Part shown: positions 47,701 through 62,700 of the stretch, piece by piece
Numbering within the stretch: position 1 is the first letter of the stretch
How the letters are laid out: each line of letters opens with the position of its first letter
Source: Apostichopus japonicus
Taxonomy: Eukaryota > Echinodermata > Holothuroidea > Aspidochirotida > Stichopodidae
DNA length: 64,000 bases
Direction of reading: 5' to 3'
Assembly (NCBI RefSeq): GCF_037975245.1
Contig: NC_092564.1
Coordinates: forward strand, 19,916,484 to 19,980,483
Position numbers and translations under genes: made by a program
The notes under the pieces: model-generated
Seen by the model: the letters and a program-made list of their open reading frames with translations, nothing else
Database searches by the model: none
What the model was told of the DNA's origin: nothing

Positions 47701-50700
47701 CACAAGGTTGCACTATGTCTACTTTTGAAAGTTTGTGTGAAGTTGTAAAGTTGGTGGAGAGGTGAAGACGGTGGCCATGCTCACGAGACCTGAAGCTAAA
47801 ATATTTTTAAATTTACCGTCCTTTCTTGTTTGCCTTCAACTTCCTAATTTTAGACGAAAAGCCCCGTAAGGGATCTGGTAACAAAAGAAAACCTGCACAG
47901 AGAGTCACGGCGAAAGGAAAACCCCCAGCCGGAAAGCCACAGCCGGTGTCTAATCCTCCCCCAGAGGATTACTTGAGTAACGATGAAGTGGATCCCCTAA
48001 ACGCGAGCTCTGGTTCCAGCATCTCTAAGAATTCAAGCGGTGGAGAAAGTATATCACTCTCAGGACAGTTTGGAAGCGATTTGAAAGAAGCAGCCGATGG
48101 TGAGGAACCGCAGATCGAGAGAGAAGAGAAGGAAGAGACAACGGAGATGAAACAGGAGTCCGATGAAGCCGGGAATGTGAAGGGGGTAGAGGGAATCTCA
48201 AACGGGCAGGCAGGCGTCGCTGAATCCGACTCAGTAGATCAGAATGAGAGTAGCGATAAATCCAAAGAGCCGCTGAATGGCGGAGGCAGTACCTCGTCTC
48301 TGCCACCGTCGGGAGCAAAGAACAAAAACGAAGATAAGAGCCATGGCAAATTAAGGCCGTTGTCTGGCCTGGCTGATAAAATAAAAGCTAAAGTGAACAA
48401 GAAGACCAGCAAGAAGGATGCATCGAAAGATGCTACGACCGGTGATAGCATAAATAATGAACCAAAAGATGGAGTTGTGAAGGAAGAGGAACAGACTGAA
48501 AGTCAACCGAATGGATCCGAGCTGCAGACGGGAGCCACCGGTCATAAAACCGATGGTGCCCCCAGCTTGCTTCAAGAGGACGAGAAGACTCCGGAGGAGA
48601 AGAAGAGAGAGGGAGAGGAACAAATAGTCGGGAAAGATGAAAGTAACACAACCCCACAGGAGCTGAAGAATGGTAATGTTAAGAGTTGCAGGGGGGGGAT
48701 GTGGGGATGGGAATAGAATTGGGGAAGGAGGGAGGGAGGGGGCAGTCTGGTAGAGGTTGTACAGTAGCAAATCCAACTTTCTGTTTGCCAGGTAGTATTT
48801 TAACTACAATAAGACACTGATTAAATCTTTTATTTTGGGAGGAGATGAAGAGAGGGATAGGAGAGGGGATGTGAAAGTATTTAAGCCTGTTAGAGTATTG
48901 AGATGGCTAAGTGGTCAAGCTGGTATCAATATTTGTTCTTTCTACCAATTCGCAGAACCCGAGCCAGATGTGGTCGAGTACAAAGCTGCTGATAAGTCTC
49001 TAAGGTTTTACAAACCTGATGCATACAAGGGTGTTGAAGAACCAAGTCAAGCCCCGAGTCAAACCTTGAAACTTGATTGGGTGTAAGTTTGAACATTTTT
49101 CATTTTGCGTCAAGTTCCTATTTGGATTCCCAGCACGTTCATATGAAAGTTGACAAAAGTTTGAACTTTGACACCAGCAAACTGATGTCTTTTTATGCCG
49201 GGGTGATTTTAAAATCCAGATTTCAGTTTCCTGAATCTTATAATAAATATCAATTATTAATAAATAAGGGTTAACTTTAACAGCAAGGTTCTTTATTAAT
49301 ATCTTTTAAATTTATTTTTCTTCCCTCTCAAAATGATTGGTTATTTGATCAAGCTAGATTATATTTGCTTTCAGTTACGGTTACCAAGGAAACGACTGTC
49401 GAAACAACCTATACTCCCTCGCAACGGGAGAACTTGTCTACTTTTCTGCTAACATTGTGGTTCTGTATGATCCATTGGAACTTACACAACGGCACTACCT
49501 TGCTCATGAGTCTGCAGTGAAAAGGTATTTATTTCAAGAAAAAAAAAAATAAAACAGTTTGTTTTTTCAATGAAAAGGAATGGAAAAATTAAAAAGATCT
49601 GCCAGATTCTCTCAAAACTTTCGTATTTGTATAATTTTCTAAACGTACATTTTTAGCTCATACCAGCATGCTGGTGTGAGTTATTGTTACAGTGCAGCAT
49701 CTATCACTCTATCACACTATCACTCTATCCGTCAACAATTGGTAAAACCGCTCCCACTCGCACAGTGTTTGATGGAATTTCATGAAACTTGGACACAAGG
49801 ACCATTGGGTATAGGGCCATCAGAGATGGTCCAAAATTTGGGGTCAAAGGTTACCTGTGGGCCGTAATGGGCCATTTTGTGAAAATACGCAAAATGCTTC
49901 TTCTCCTACAGATTCCATGGTACAATGTTGAGGGTTTGTCACGATAGTACTATGGAAGTTTTACCTTCAGGGTGTTCATGAATTTGAGATCAAAGATCAA
50001 CTTGGGGTCTTTTGTGGCCCAGACCGAGGCCCTATATTTTCAAATTGCTCGTGTTCGTACAGTGTATGGCCAGTTATAATGAAACTTAGTCACAATGTTC
50101 CTCGGGATGAGAGTTACGAGGGGTGTTCGGAAAATTGAGGTCAAATGTCATTTAGGGGGTCATCGGGGGTCATTCTTTGTAATATTTTCAAATATCTCAA
50201 TCTCCTCAAGATTTTGATGGATCATATTCAAAGTTGAACTGATGATTGTTGGATTGTGTATGAATAAGGTGATACCTAATAATTTTTGGTCAAAAGTTAA
50301 TTAATTACAATTAATCCCCTTTGTTTAAAAAAATCTGAGCATTCACCTTTTGCCAAAGCTCCTTTTCCCAGTCTCTGCAGTGTTTGTTTACATTTGTGGT
50401 TAAGCTCTGCAGAGGCTGTTAGTGGAATTAAAGCAGGACTGGGAGTTGTTATTAACTGTTGAACTGTAAGCATGAGAGCCCTATAGCCAATCAGCACTTG
50501 CCGATTCTAGGAAGTCTTTGAGCTTGAGGTATGTAGGCAGCCAGCCAAAATTTTGGCAAGGAGTGCTTCAGGTCTGCTCTGGTAGAGGGGAGAAAGTTTA
50601 ATAGGGTAGGTCAGTGGTATTGTTTGAGAGAGTGGGTAAAATAGGATTTAAAGGGGCAAAATAGGAATTATAGCCAGTGGTGTGGCCTGGGTTCTGCTAA

Positions 50701-53700
50701 CGGAGGGGGGGGGGGGGTTATCCCTCATGGGCCCAAAATTTGTGGAATCTGAAAAATGGCCTGAAATTTGGTGGGCCATAAAGTTTTGTGGGCCCTACAT
50801 TTTTAAGCTCGAAAAGGTATGAGCTTCTGCACCATTGGTGCTCTAGTTTAATGAAATGATCTGTGCAACCATTTATGTATTTTTTGTCAGATTATCAAGA
50901 TAAAAACCTTTGTCTTTTTAGTTGGTAAGAGGAAATTGAAGTTAAAAAGATGTTAATGTAATAGTTTTTTGGAGGTCAGATGACATGACTGGGAAAAGAA
51001 AAGTGTGTTAAACTATATTCACAGGCCTAGAATCGAGAAACACTAATTCTTGTTGTGTTTCTCAAACCTTGAATTTAGTTTCTTCTTCAAGAAATGAATG
51101 ACTTAAAGAAGGATGGAAGGAAGGAAGGTGCAAAGGAACAAATTAACAAATGAATGAGTGATTGAGTAAACAAATGAATATGCAAAACCTGTTGACATGT
51201 CAAAATATTTGTTGTTGAGTGTTTATAAGCCATGATGGTAGATAACTTTCATAGCTCATCATTGGCTCATGTGCATTTATTGTTTTACAGTGTGGCTGTC
51301 CATACTAATGGTACTACAGTTGCCTCTGGTCAAGCACAAGCAGGAACTGCTATGGTAATGTTTTCACATCTTCAAGAAAGTCGTCTGTCTTGAATTTGCT
51401 TATTTATAAATTTTTAACAATTTCTAACATAAATTATGCATTTTAGATATTTTTGAAATCTTGATCTTACCAACCATACAAGTAATATTTGAAGTTGTAA
51501 TGATACGAAATGAGAATTTAGTCTCATCCAAATGAATAGAAAATCTCAAACAGTCGTTAAAATCATTGAATGATTGGTCATAAATGAAAAAAGAAGAAAA
51601 AAATGTAATGAAATGGAACTACTGATAATGACACTAGCCTTAAATTAATTCTGATTGCAGAGAATGTATAAGGAATCTGATTGGTCTAACACAGTGTTTC
51701 TTAACCCTTTTCCACTATTCACAACCTGTGTCCTTTGCAAACAGCTTTGCCACTTTGTCCATAAATTTCTTGTTTAGCTTTGCACCCCTTCGAGTCCTGC
51801 CTGGCACCCTTTGGGGATGCGTGCACCCCAGGTTAAGGCCTTTCTGTTTCTATCAGAAACTTCCTTGGAAAATCAACACAAGTGTTACCAAAGCATATTA
51901 TTTGGTGTTGGTCAGCTGTGATCACATTTCTTCAACAGTATTGAATACTGATGATGATTCACAATGAATTATTGGATGAATTATTTAGTATATGCAACAT
52001 CAAAAACATTGAAAATAGTATTTTCCTTTTCTTTCCTTGTGATCATCTGCCCGATAGGCTTGCGTCCACATATGGAATGCCACCAACCTTCAAACTGTAT
52101 TGGTCCTGGGCAAAGCCTTCTTTGAAAATGGTGTAACATGCCTGGACTTTGCTGCTTCTCATGTAGGTATTGATTCACTGTTAAAATGATTGTTATCGGA
52201 TTTGAATGTTTCTGTATCATTGCAGGTGACATATTACTAGCAGCACTACATTTTGCAGACACTAAATACAAATTTACATCAAACTCTGTATTGTATTTTG
52301 TTTTCACAATTCTTTTACTTAATCTATAACTTGTTTCTTATGTAATAAACCACCTAAAACCCTTGTCGAATAATGATATACTTAGTATTCTATTCTGAGT
52401 CATCCTTTATGTATTATCTGTTTATTTATTTTGCCTGCAGGGATTTTTGCTTGCAGTGGATGCTAGCACACACCCTGTACTATCTGTCTGGGACTGGAAG
52501 AATGGAGAAAGACTTGCAAGCACAACTGTAAGTATATGGTAGTTCTGTTCTGAATAATTCTGAGTGATCAAAATTGTTATAATTATTTCATGTCTGTATC
52601 AACAGATAATTTAAATTTTAAATGCTTATTTGTCACTGTGCAATGTTTTATATGTCCTGCTTTGTTTATTTGTTCCTGCCCTTTTGTAACTTTTTAGTGT
52701 ATTTTTATAAAACTGTTTTTATGTGAGCATTCAGGTACCCTTTGTTGGGCTTAATAAAGTTTATCTTATCTTATCTCTTATGTATTGAATTGCTCCCAGT
52801 GAAACATTAGCGCTGTTAGCTTGATATCAGTCTTTAAGGAGAAATATCCTGATGAAACATTTGCGATACATTGTGCTGTAACATATATACGTTCGTCTCT
52901 GCCTTTGAGTTTAGGTCCCTGTTCTCACCAGTGTCAGTATCGGAGAATCTAAACTGTTCAAACCCACAATCACATTCTCATCTTCAAGATCGGATGGTTT
53001 GACAGTAACATCAGGTATGGATCTGGTTTGGGACACCCTTAGTATTTTTCAGTAGCTAACGTTGTCTGGCTTACGTGTTTATTTCAGCTTGGTACCGATG
53101 TGGTATGTCAGGTTCGATTCCAACCCAAGGATCCGTCTGTCATTGTAAGTGTCGGCAAGGAACATCTGGTCTTCTGGAATTTAGACAAGGAGGGAGGAAG
53201 GCTGGCAGAAAAGATCAAGCCTAACTATGAGGTAAGTTTACTCTTTTGTAGCTTGATTCAGTCAAAGGTGTGGATCCTTGGAGAGGATGGTGGTGATGGG
53301 GTGGGAATGTGGGGATAGGGGTGGGTATGTGCACCTTCACCCCTTTAACCTCACACAGTTCAAAAGTGTACATTAGCACAATCTTATGTTCAGATCTACG
53401 GTGAAATGCTCCCGACCCCCCTACATGGGGTCTTCAACCACACCAGGGTTACACCCCTCCCTTTATCCTGGATCCAACTCTGGGTCACTCTTAAACAATA
53501 TATCAAGGCTTACCACCTGACTATTAAACACTCATGAAATATTATCCTTTCTGATGTAGGTACTACACATAAAACCTGTTTAAACCAGAGAATTTAGTTA
53601 TCACAGATGTAGAAAGAGAACAGGGAAATAAACCCAAGCCACTCCTTAAAAGCATTTCTTGATATTTGTCTTAAACTTTATGCTTGGACTTGACATATTC

Positions 53701-56700
53701 TGCTAAATAAAGATGTCATTGCAATTTTGGTTTTTATTTTTTGCCCCCTTACATTTGAAATAACTCTTATTGATACAATGTTGCTACTTGGTTTACTTTT
53801 ATCCTAAAATTTGCAGAGAAATAACAAGGCTAAATATGTCATATGCGTGGCCTTCCGTCCAAACGGGGACATTGTGACAGGGGACTCTAACGGCACTGTG
53901 TATATTTGGCCTCGTAAGAGCAATACCATATCTCACACTCTTTCTCATATTCACGAGGTAAGACATTTGGATTGGACTATTTTGAATGATGTCGTTTTTA
54001 GTTCTCCCTTTCTCTATCCTTTTTGTCTGACCTACTATGTATCTTTCTCCTGGTTTTTGCCAGACCTAAATTATATTGAAATAATAGTATAATTGTCAAG
54101 GATATACATAACTACTGTAGTCTGAAATTTATTTAAATTGCTGTGGGGATTGTGGGAGGGGCAAAGGGATGTTAGCAAAGAAGGAAATCAACATCTTCTT
54201 TTATAGGGTTTGAGCTTCAAACACATTTAATAACATCAAAACTGGTAATATATAGAACATTAATAAATGATGCAATATAGAAATTAGATTAAAAGGAGAA
54301 ACTCAAAACAAACTCAGGTGAACTTTACCAGCAATGAGCCATTCCTTAAGTGGGAGAAACAAACAAAGGGGACAATATCAATAAGAAAACAAAAACAAGA
54401 GAGAGAGACAGGAAAAAAAGAAAACAGCCTGGAATTAAACATATTAAATAATTAAGTAATGTTGAAAGGTTTTCTCGAAGTAACATAAAAAATTACGGCA
54501 CTGAATGAGATTAGGAAGAGAGTAGAGTTAGAGAATATAGTATGTGTTGTGGTTATGGGAGGTAAGCCTAGAGGAGGGTATAGAAACAGGAACCAGACTA
54601 TACAGTAAGAGTGTGTAACACGTCCAAAAAAAAAACAATGATTGAAAGAATTGTTGGAATGGAGTCATTTATCCAGTTAAACAAAGAAAATGCCAACTTG
54701 ATAGTGATAAATGTCACAGAGAGAAGTCTTAAATTTGCAAATAATATCGCTGAATGATAATATCGCTGAATGATAATATATTGCTGAATGATAAGTTTAT
54801 GTAAACTTGGACGCTGTAAAGGAAAAATGGTTCGATCTTAGAGCAGTACGTGCTGCCCCAAATAATTATACCAAATGAAAGATGAAAGTAGAATATATGT
54901 GTTATAAAGTAAGTGTGACTTAATCTTTATGAGGGAGATAAATGCAATTGTAATTACATTCTCACCTATACATCTATGCTGTAGAATGAGCACACTGGTA
55001 AGGGTTACACAATTGTAATGTTGTACATTTCATGAGGAGAAGGGGAATTCTAATTCTAACCCTGGGTAACATGTTTGTATCCAGCACTGCGGTGATTAAA
55101 TTACAAACCATATGACTCTTCATTTCCTACTGAGTAACGTAAGACTTCAAATTCTAGTAATCTTCCATTTTACTTTTTGCTTTAAAGGGTCCTGTGTTTG
55201 CTCTGCATTTCCTGAGAGGTCTCCTCCTCACTGGTGGACGTGATGGTAATTTGTTCGCTTGGACCCTGGGCAGCAGAGGTGCTCAGAATTTGAGCAATAA
55301 CGGGGTATGCTAAATTTTCTCCCTATTAGTATTATAAATAGTAAAATAAATAGTATTTGGACAGGATATGGCTTTAGCTTTCATCTGTGAAGGACTTAAT
55401 TCAGAAACTGTAATAAGATGTCCATCCCACCTTTACATAACCAACTCAAAAAGACGGTACGATGTCATTCCCTGCACTTATTTGTTTTATCACAGAATTG
55501 GGGTACTCTATGTTTAGTACTTGTTTGGTCTAACAAATGAAAATTAGCGGTAGTACCATGAACAGTGGTTTTGCAGAAATTGTAAGGGAAGAATAAAAGA
55601 TGCCAGGGGTTCAGGGAAAACAAGGAAGCTGTGTATAAAAGAATAAGCATATTGTGACAAGCTAATGATGGTTATTAAAAAGAAAAATGAAAAGAAAAAA
55701 ATCACTACAATTTTAAGCTTGAAACCTGTTGTTTATATTTAGTATAATGGTCAGTTTAATTGACCATTATTCTTAGATCCCATTCGTCCCCCTACTTCCT
55801 ACTGCTGGTTTATACTAAGACAAAGATGAATGATATATTCTCTTCTGATAGTTGGATGCAAATGCTGGCGGTGTTCGGGTGTTAGCGATCGCTGGGTCCA
55901 GGATTTTTATCGGAACGACCATGAACTGTATCTTTTCATTGGGCATTACCCCATCGGGACCACCTTTTGACTCGCTCACGAAAAGGCTGATCGTTACACA
56001 GGTAAGATTATGGATTCTTACTTCAGAGTATCCTAAGGTGGCAAAGGGTGGGTATTGTGGTCAAGTGGTTAAGGCAGTGGACTTGTAATCTAAGGATTGC
56101 AGGTTGGAGTCCTGGTCAAATCATTACGTTGTGTCCTTGGGCACTTTATCTCCATTGCCTCTCTTTACCAACGTGTATAAATGGAGACTTGCAAGGTTAC
56201 TTGTAAATATAGCTGTGTGCGCTGGTTTGTGGCTGCACCCTATGGGAAGTCCCCCTGGGGACACGTGGATGTGGTGCGATGTGGTGCCCCAAAACGGATT
56301 GATTGAATTGTGCACACTTTGGTGTGCGTGTGACAAGTTACCCATGACTAGAGTTAAGTTGTAAAGTCATGTGAGAGGGCCTTGGCCATGAACAAGGCTG
56401 TAAACCTTCAACTTTAAACTTTATGTGGGGTTGAAAGGGGGCTTTGAGAGGGGGGGGGGGATTGGGGATGAGAGCTAGAACTAATTGCCACATTGGAAAT
56501 CGATGGGTAATATCATAGAATTTTACATGTGCCCCTTTTTAAGTGTACCAAAGTTTCTGTCAAAACATATATGAAAAATTGTATAATTAGAGAAGTAGAG
56601 GTACTTGTCAGAGGAGGTCATCAGTGAACAAGTCCATGAACAGTATTAATGTATATCACTGTTATCAAAGAGAGTGATGTGAGTCGAGAATGAACTTTAC

Positions 56701-59700
56701 AAAGATCCCAATAGAAATATGCTCAGTTTTCCAGTGTATCTGTTCTTTTAATACACAACTCATGTTCTGTTTTTTTTACTTGATACTACCTGTGTGTTCT
56801 GTTTTATCTTTGTGTTTAATAGGGTCATTACGATGAAGTCAATGGTTTGGCCAGTCTACGCAAAGAACCATTTCATAATCATTTTCTGTCTGTTGGGTAT
56901 GATGGAGTCATTGCCTTAATAGATGGTTCGGGGCATACCCATCTCTGGAGGCATTGGATGAAGGGAATTAACTTACTCTGTGTCGATGCAGCAGTGACCT
57001 CTGAATTTTTAGCTGTTGGAACAAGAGAAGCAAGGTGACTTTTACAACATTTTTTGTTGTTGGTATTGTGAGTTTGTATTGTGTGTTGTGAGTTTGTATT
57101 GTGCGTTTGTATTTTTGCCACAAATAACAGATAGCTTTTATAATTTTACAACAGGAAGAATTCAAAACCTATGTCCTTTTCATATTCAAGGAACAAACAT
57201 TGTGATATCTGTGATTGTACATGGCAAGTTCCTAGTGGTCAAAAACGACAGGGACTGGGGTTGTGCCCACCCCTTCTGAGAGGTTCCCTGGGATGATCCC
57301 TCCATATCTCATGTGTGTATTACCCTAGTGTATTATATCCCTCTTTCTTTTGAGTATTTGTATTCTAACATATACTCCAAAGAACCTCCTCCTAATGTAT
57401 AGACATATTCAGTCACCTTGATAAGCATACAGAGTATATATTCTTTACTTAAAGCCGTTTCTTTCAAAGCGGCTGCGCTGTCTGTAATATTGAAACCTGT
57501 TTGGTGTCTGAATTGTCAAAAAGTATCTGAAAATTGGGAATCATTTACAAGTGAGTTGAAGTCTGTTGGTCACTTGCAAAGGTCATATAGTAGCACCTCT
57601 AATTTGAACAAAAGTGCAGAAAATTAATTTGTATTAAGTAAATTACTTGCTATATGGTTACCCAGCATAGGTAGCATTACACAATGTCACATTGAAATGT
57701 TAGGAAAAAATAATAAAACTAATCGCTAATCACTAATTTCAACTTGCCTCAAAGATACATGTGTCTTATGTGTTATGTCTGTACAGAGTTTCTGTCTATT
57801 TCAAGTAGTTTCAAAGTTAAAAGTTGCTCTCTATTTCTCCTATTCGTCTATATATAGTGGTGACAGGTGAGCATAATTAATAATTCGTACCACTTTCGTT
57901 TGAGATGCTCACAATTTCTCTCTTATCCTGTTTCCTCTTTGAGGTGATACTGATAATTTGTTTCCCCATACTGTTTGATACTAAACATACCCATAGCACT
58001 ATTGCTCTTAAATTGACTGGCCAACTTACATTAAAATTTGTAAGTATATATATACATATATTGATAGATATATATATGTATAGATATGTTATTATTATAT
58101 ATTTTATATATTGATTGCTTTTGTGTAACACCACCGTGAAAATTACCGAGCAATGATAGCTTGAAAAATTGTATTCATTTCCACGAGTACTTGCTGACTA
58201 ATCTTTGAAATTTGGTGGAAAATAGTGAATTTTGGAAAGACTGTTGGAAAGAAAGGGCAAAAAAGAAATTGGGTGTCTTGGTTTGATTAACTGTAACCAT
58301 ATTTTGAGTAACACTCCATCCAGACACAAAAACCTGAATTATCTGGAACAGTTAATAGTGTGTACTTTCTGTCTCTCGCCCTAGTCCTGTTTTGTCATAG
58401 TTTTACTCAGTGAACGAATAGTTTGTTGTTTAGATGGAAATCTGACATATGCACGTGGGAGTTTTAATAGATCCTTGGACATGTATATAGGCTAATATTA
58501 TGAAGATGTTTAATTAATTCAATCTGTTTCTCACAGCACTTTCACTAATCTTTGAATATTTCTTTTTCATGTTGAAAACATTTTAAATAAGAAAAATTGC
58601 TTTGTATGCCTTTGACATCGAAATGGAATACTTCTTACAAAACTACTAGGTTGTTTGCCTTCTGCTAGTCATGGACATTGAAATTCAGTGAAATAAAACA
58701 CAAAATAAATAGCTGATCTGATACAGCTGTGAAGTGACTTTTGCCAGAATATTCAGTAATAAAAAAAATTAAAAAACAACTGTACCCTCAGGAAGTCAAA
58801 TTGAATAGAAATATTATCTCCTTTATCTTTGATTTCTGCATTTTGAGATCAAGATAAAAATTATATTCTTTAATACCTGGTCACGTAAGTACAATTGGAA
58901 ATAACCGAACTATGTATGTTAAAAAGTATTTAAAAAAACAACTGTACCCTCAGGAAGTCAAATTGAATAGAAATATTATCTACTTCAACTTTTAATTTCA
59001 TTGCATTTTGAGATCAAGATAAAAATTATATTCTTTACCTGTTCAAGTAAATGCAATGAGCATTAATAATCAATTTTAAAATTACACTAATTTTAAAATT
59101 GCAAATGTTTCCAGTTAGCTTAAAGTTTAACGTTTTCAATATTATTGTAAAGAAATGTTTAAATCCACTGGCAATACTGAATGTACCACATTACTAATTA
59201 AACCCATTAATGATAATCTATGGACATCAGAGATTGATGTTCCCAGAGTGACCACTTTTGGTGTTTCTAGCATATTGGAAAATTCTCTCTCATATCACAA
59301 TTTCTATGATTTTTTCTGCTTCACTGTTATTCATATCAAACTAACTAAAACAAGTATTCATCTTAACAACACTGGAAATGTGACAATTGGAGAGCCACAT
59401 CATCCTGCAAGCATTTCTAAATAACCTGGTACCTGTACCTCAAAATAAAATTCCTGGGTCATTTTTTGTTTGTTTGTATAAATGGGTTTTTGTGAATTTT
59501 AAAACACTAAATACCAAGAAAAGTTTCATTCCAACAAAGAAAAGAAAAGGAAAGAATGAAAGACGTTGTCTTCTAAGAAGTTATTCAGTTATTCAGTCTA
59601 TATATGGTTGTCTCTCAGAATGAGAACAGGTCAGGTTGCTACATGTGTTTTTCCCTTGAAGTTGCTATTTCAATTAGTAAAACTACTTGAGTTAATCAAA

Positions 59701-62700
59701 ACACTGTGTCATTGATCAATAGAACCAGGATAGGCTAGCTTTCAGTGCCTTAATGTTTCAATCTCCCTCAGCAAAAACTTAAAACTACCAAAAATAAAAG
59801 GTGAAAAGATTTCAGTCAGTTTATTATTTATTAAGACATTCTTTCAACTGGCCCTACTTATCGAGAAATTTAATGGCAGTTTTTTTTTTTTACTCCCATG
59901 AAAGGTTTATTTTTCCTGTACATAATTCACTGATCTTAAGGATAAGAAATCTCCATCTTGGAAAACCTATTTATGGGCTAGTCATGTGTAAATGGTTAAT
60001 TTTAAATGAGGAAATGCTCTTGACAAAGCTTTTATGATCTTTAGCTGAATTTTAACTTGGCATGTGATTATTTATCATTTCTTTGTTATTTCATGACATT
60101 TACATATATTTTTGTTTTATGATTTTTCATTAATAGCTTGCTACTTATGTCATATAATACCTCCGGCTGTGAAGAAATCAGCAAAGAAACTGTACCAGAA
60201 GCATCACCCATTGTTTGTATCAAGTTTTCACCAGGTAATTTCTGTGAATAAAACTTGTCTTGTTGTGTTGTTGTTTTAGTATGTACACAATGTTATATGT
60301 TTGTTGTAGAACAAGCACAGCATATGCTCTGGGTACTAAAGTGTCAATTTCTCATTTTATTGATGATAAAGTAAATAGAACCTTAAATGTTAGTTTAGCC
60401 AAGAATTAAGTCTCAGTACATTAAAGACTTGTGGTTCATTGAACCCTAGACACTATTTATTCCGGTTCATACTGTTATCATAATAAAACGTTTATCTTTT
60501 AATAGCAAGCTGTAACTATTTTTTACTCCTAAATATCCCATATGGGTTATTAATACATTCAGCTTTTAACATTTCTTGAACTGTGTGTCACATTGACAGG
60601 AATGCAACTTCGGTTTGGATGGGGCGAGGGGGGGAGGAGGTGGTGAATAAAAGCAAGCGGTGCACAGGCCCCCCCCCCCCCCCCCCTATGATTAGACAGA
60701 CTATTACAAAACCATTCTAGAGTACAGTACATAAATATATAATATGTATGCGATTGTGCGGTACAACCAAAGAGGTTGGAAATTCTTCAAGATTGTTTCA
60801 AAAGTAGCAAAATATAGCACCATTTTACATGTAAGCTACCCTCCATTTTACCAACATTTTGCAAAGGGGGAAGAATCTCCCCTCCCCTAAGACCCCTCAC
60901 CCGGACATTATAACATCTCAGACTACCCCCCCACCCACTCAAGTACAAACATGATGGTTGCACCCCTGCACCCTAATCGATTGCTTCATATAACACTTTA
61001 CGGCTGAATCTGATTTCTGGCTTTCAGACGGGAAGAATCTGGTTGCTGGAGACGAGGCCGGCACCGTTCATGTCTTTCAAATTCTGAAGAGCGGAAAGCA
61101 GCTGAAATTATGTCATCACTGTAAAGGTCATCAAGGGTCAATTAAATCTTTTGATTGGTCTTCTGATGGTAGATTTGTTAGAAGTTCATCATTGTTAGGA
61201 GAATACTATGTCTGTGAGTTGATTGAGCATCTCCTTCAAAGCCTCTTTAACAAAGTTGTTCAACTTTTAGCTAAAATACATTCAATCCCATCTTTGTAGG
61301 AGGGTCTTGTTTATCAGTTTCAGAACAATACAGAATACTAGAAGTTCTTTTGTCATTCAAATTAGTTAGGGGCTTTAGCAAAATTAAATTCCAACACGAA
61401 CACCAAACATGACGTTCATATTCACACTGGAAGGGTAGGGATTGAAGTCAGATATCAAAAGGGTGATTGATGCAGTGAGATTGTGAAATTGGCTGGGTAA
61501 GACTGATTGGACAAAGCCCTCTGAAGTATGAGACTGGATCCCATTACTTGCACACGGCCCAACAACTATTGACTGATCATCAGTTTTCTAATTTATCAGC
61601 CAAGGGGTTTCAGGAAAAGTCCAAACAAAGGAACTCAGAGTCTGATTGTGGAGGTTAACCTTTGCTTAAAGGTCATCAGTAGTTACCCCAAATATGCTCG
61701 AAAGTAAAAAAAGAAGGAAAAAAATAGGTCACTGATGCTTGTACTTCAACAAGCAATTTACCGCCACCCTCAAGGTACTGTTCCTCATTGAGACATTAAA
61801 TTGTCAACTCTAACACTTCTAATTGGCTTCGTAGACTCAGAACCACCAAGAAAAGTACTTTTCCAGACTGTTAGCAAATTTTAGAATTCTAAAATTTGTG
61901 ACCAACACTGGTGACGGATGAAATATGGACAAATTTGGGTATTAAAAATGAATTACATTCAAGAACAGAGATATCCACAGTGTGAGTGTTACTCTCAATG
62001 CTAAAACCACATGACCTAGTTTGGATTTGACAAAAATAGGTGTTAGTAGGCAGCAGAGAATTGACTTTAAAATAAGTTGGGTAGAAATACTTATTCTAAA
62101 GTTATTTGTCAAATTTTCATAGAAAAGTGGTGAAATTGACTTTGATATGTTATAAATTAATCTTTTGCTTCAAATGTATGCCGAAAATGGATTTTCATGT
62201 TTGCATTCGGTTTCTTTCAGGGAATATGGAATCTTTCCAGCAAGAAACGAACCTAAAGAGTCGAAGGAATCTTGATTGGGGCAGCAGCCAGAGCTTGCAT
62301 GGATTTCACTGTAAAGGTCAATATAATTTGAAACAATTTTGAATTATATGCAATAATGTATTTCCATTTGATGTGACACTGTATAATTAGCGACTCAGCT
62401 TGCCTTATGAACACTTTACAGTTTTAGTTTGTATTTAAGGGATGTATGTTAACTTTTGATTTTTCATGTAAGGACAAAAGGAGAGGAGGTGGAGGATCTC
62501 AGGTATGGGGGTAGAGGAAGCAGTTGTTACTTGATTTGGAATTTTATATTTTGGTGTAACTACCCTACCAAATAATCATATATTCAACTTGCATATACCC
62601 CTATACCCTCTCTCATCATCACCTCCATCCCGATGCCTCACTGCCCCCCCATCCCTCCCCACCCTCTTCCCATCATCACTTGAGTTATGACTCATGAATC

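Noticed and set aside
48351-48776. Long open frame on the minus strand
   Set aside because: Antisense shadow of the charged linker exon; GAG/AAG-rich coding strands yield Leu/Phe/Ser-rich antisense frames.
59155-59424. 89-codon open frame
   Set aside because: Intronic, no family resemblance, and skipping it keeps the EMAP frame and WD40 spacing intact.
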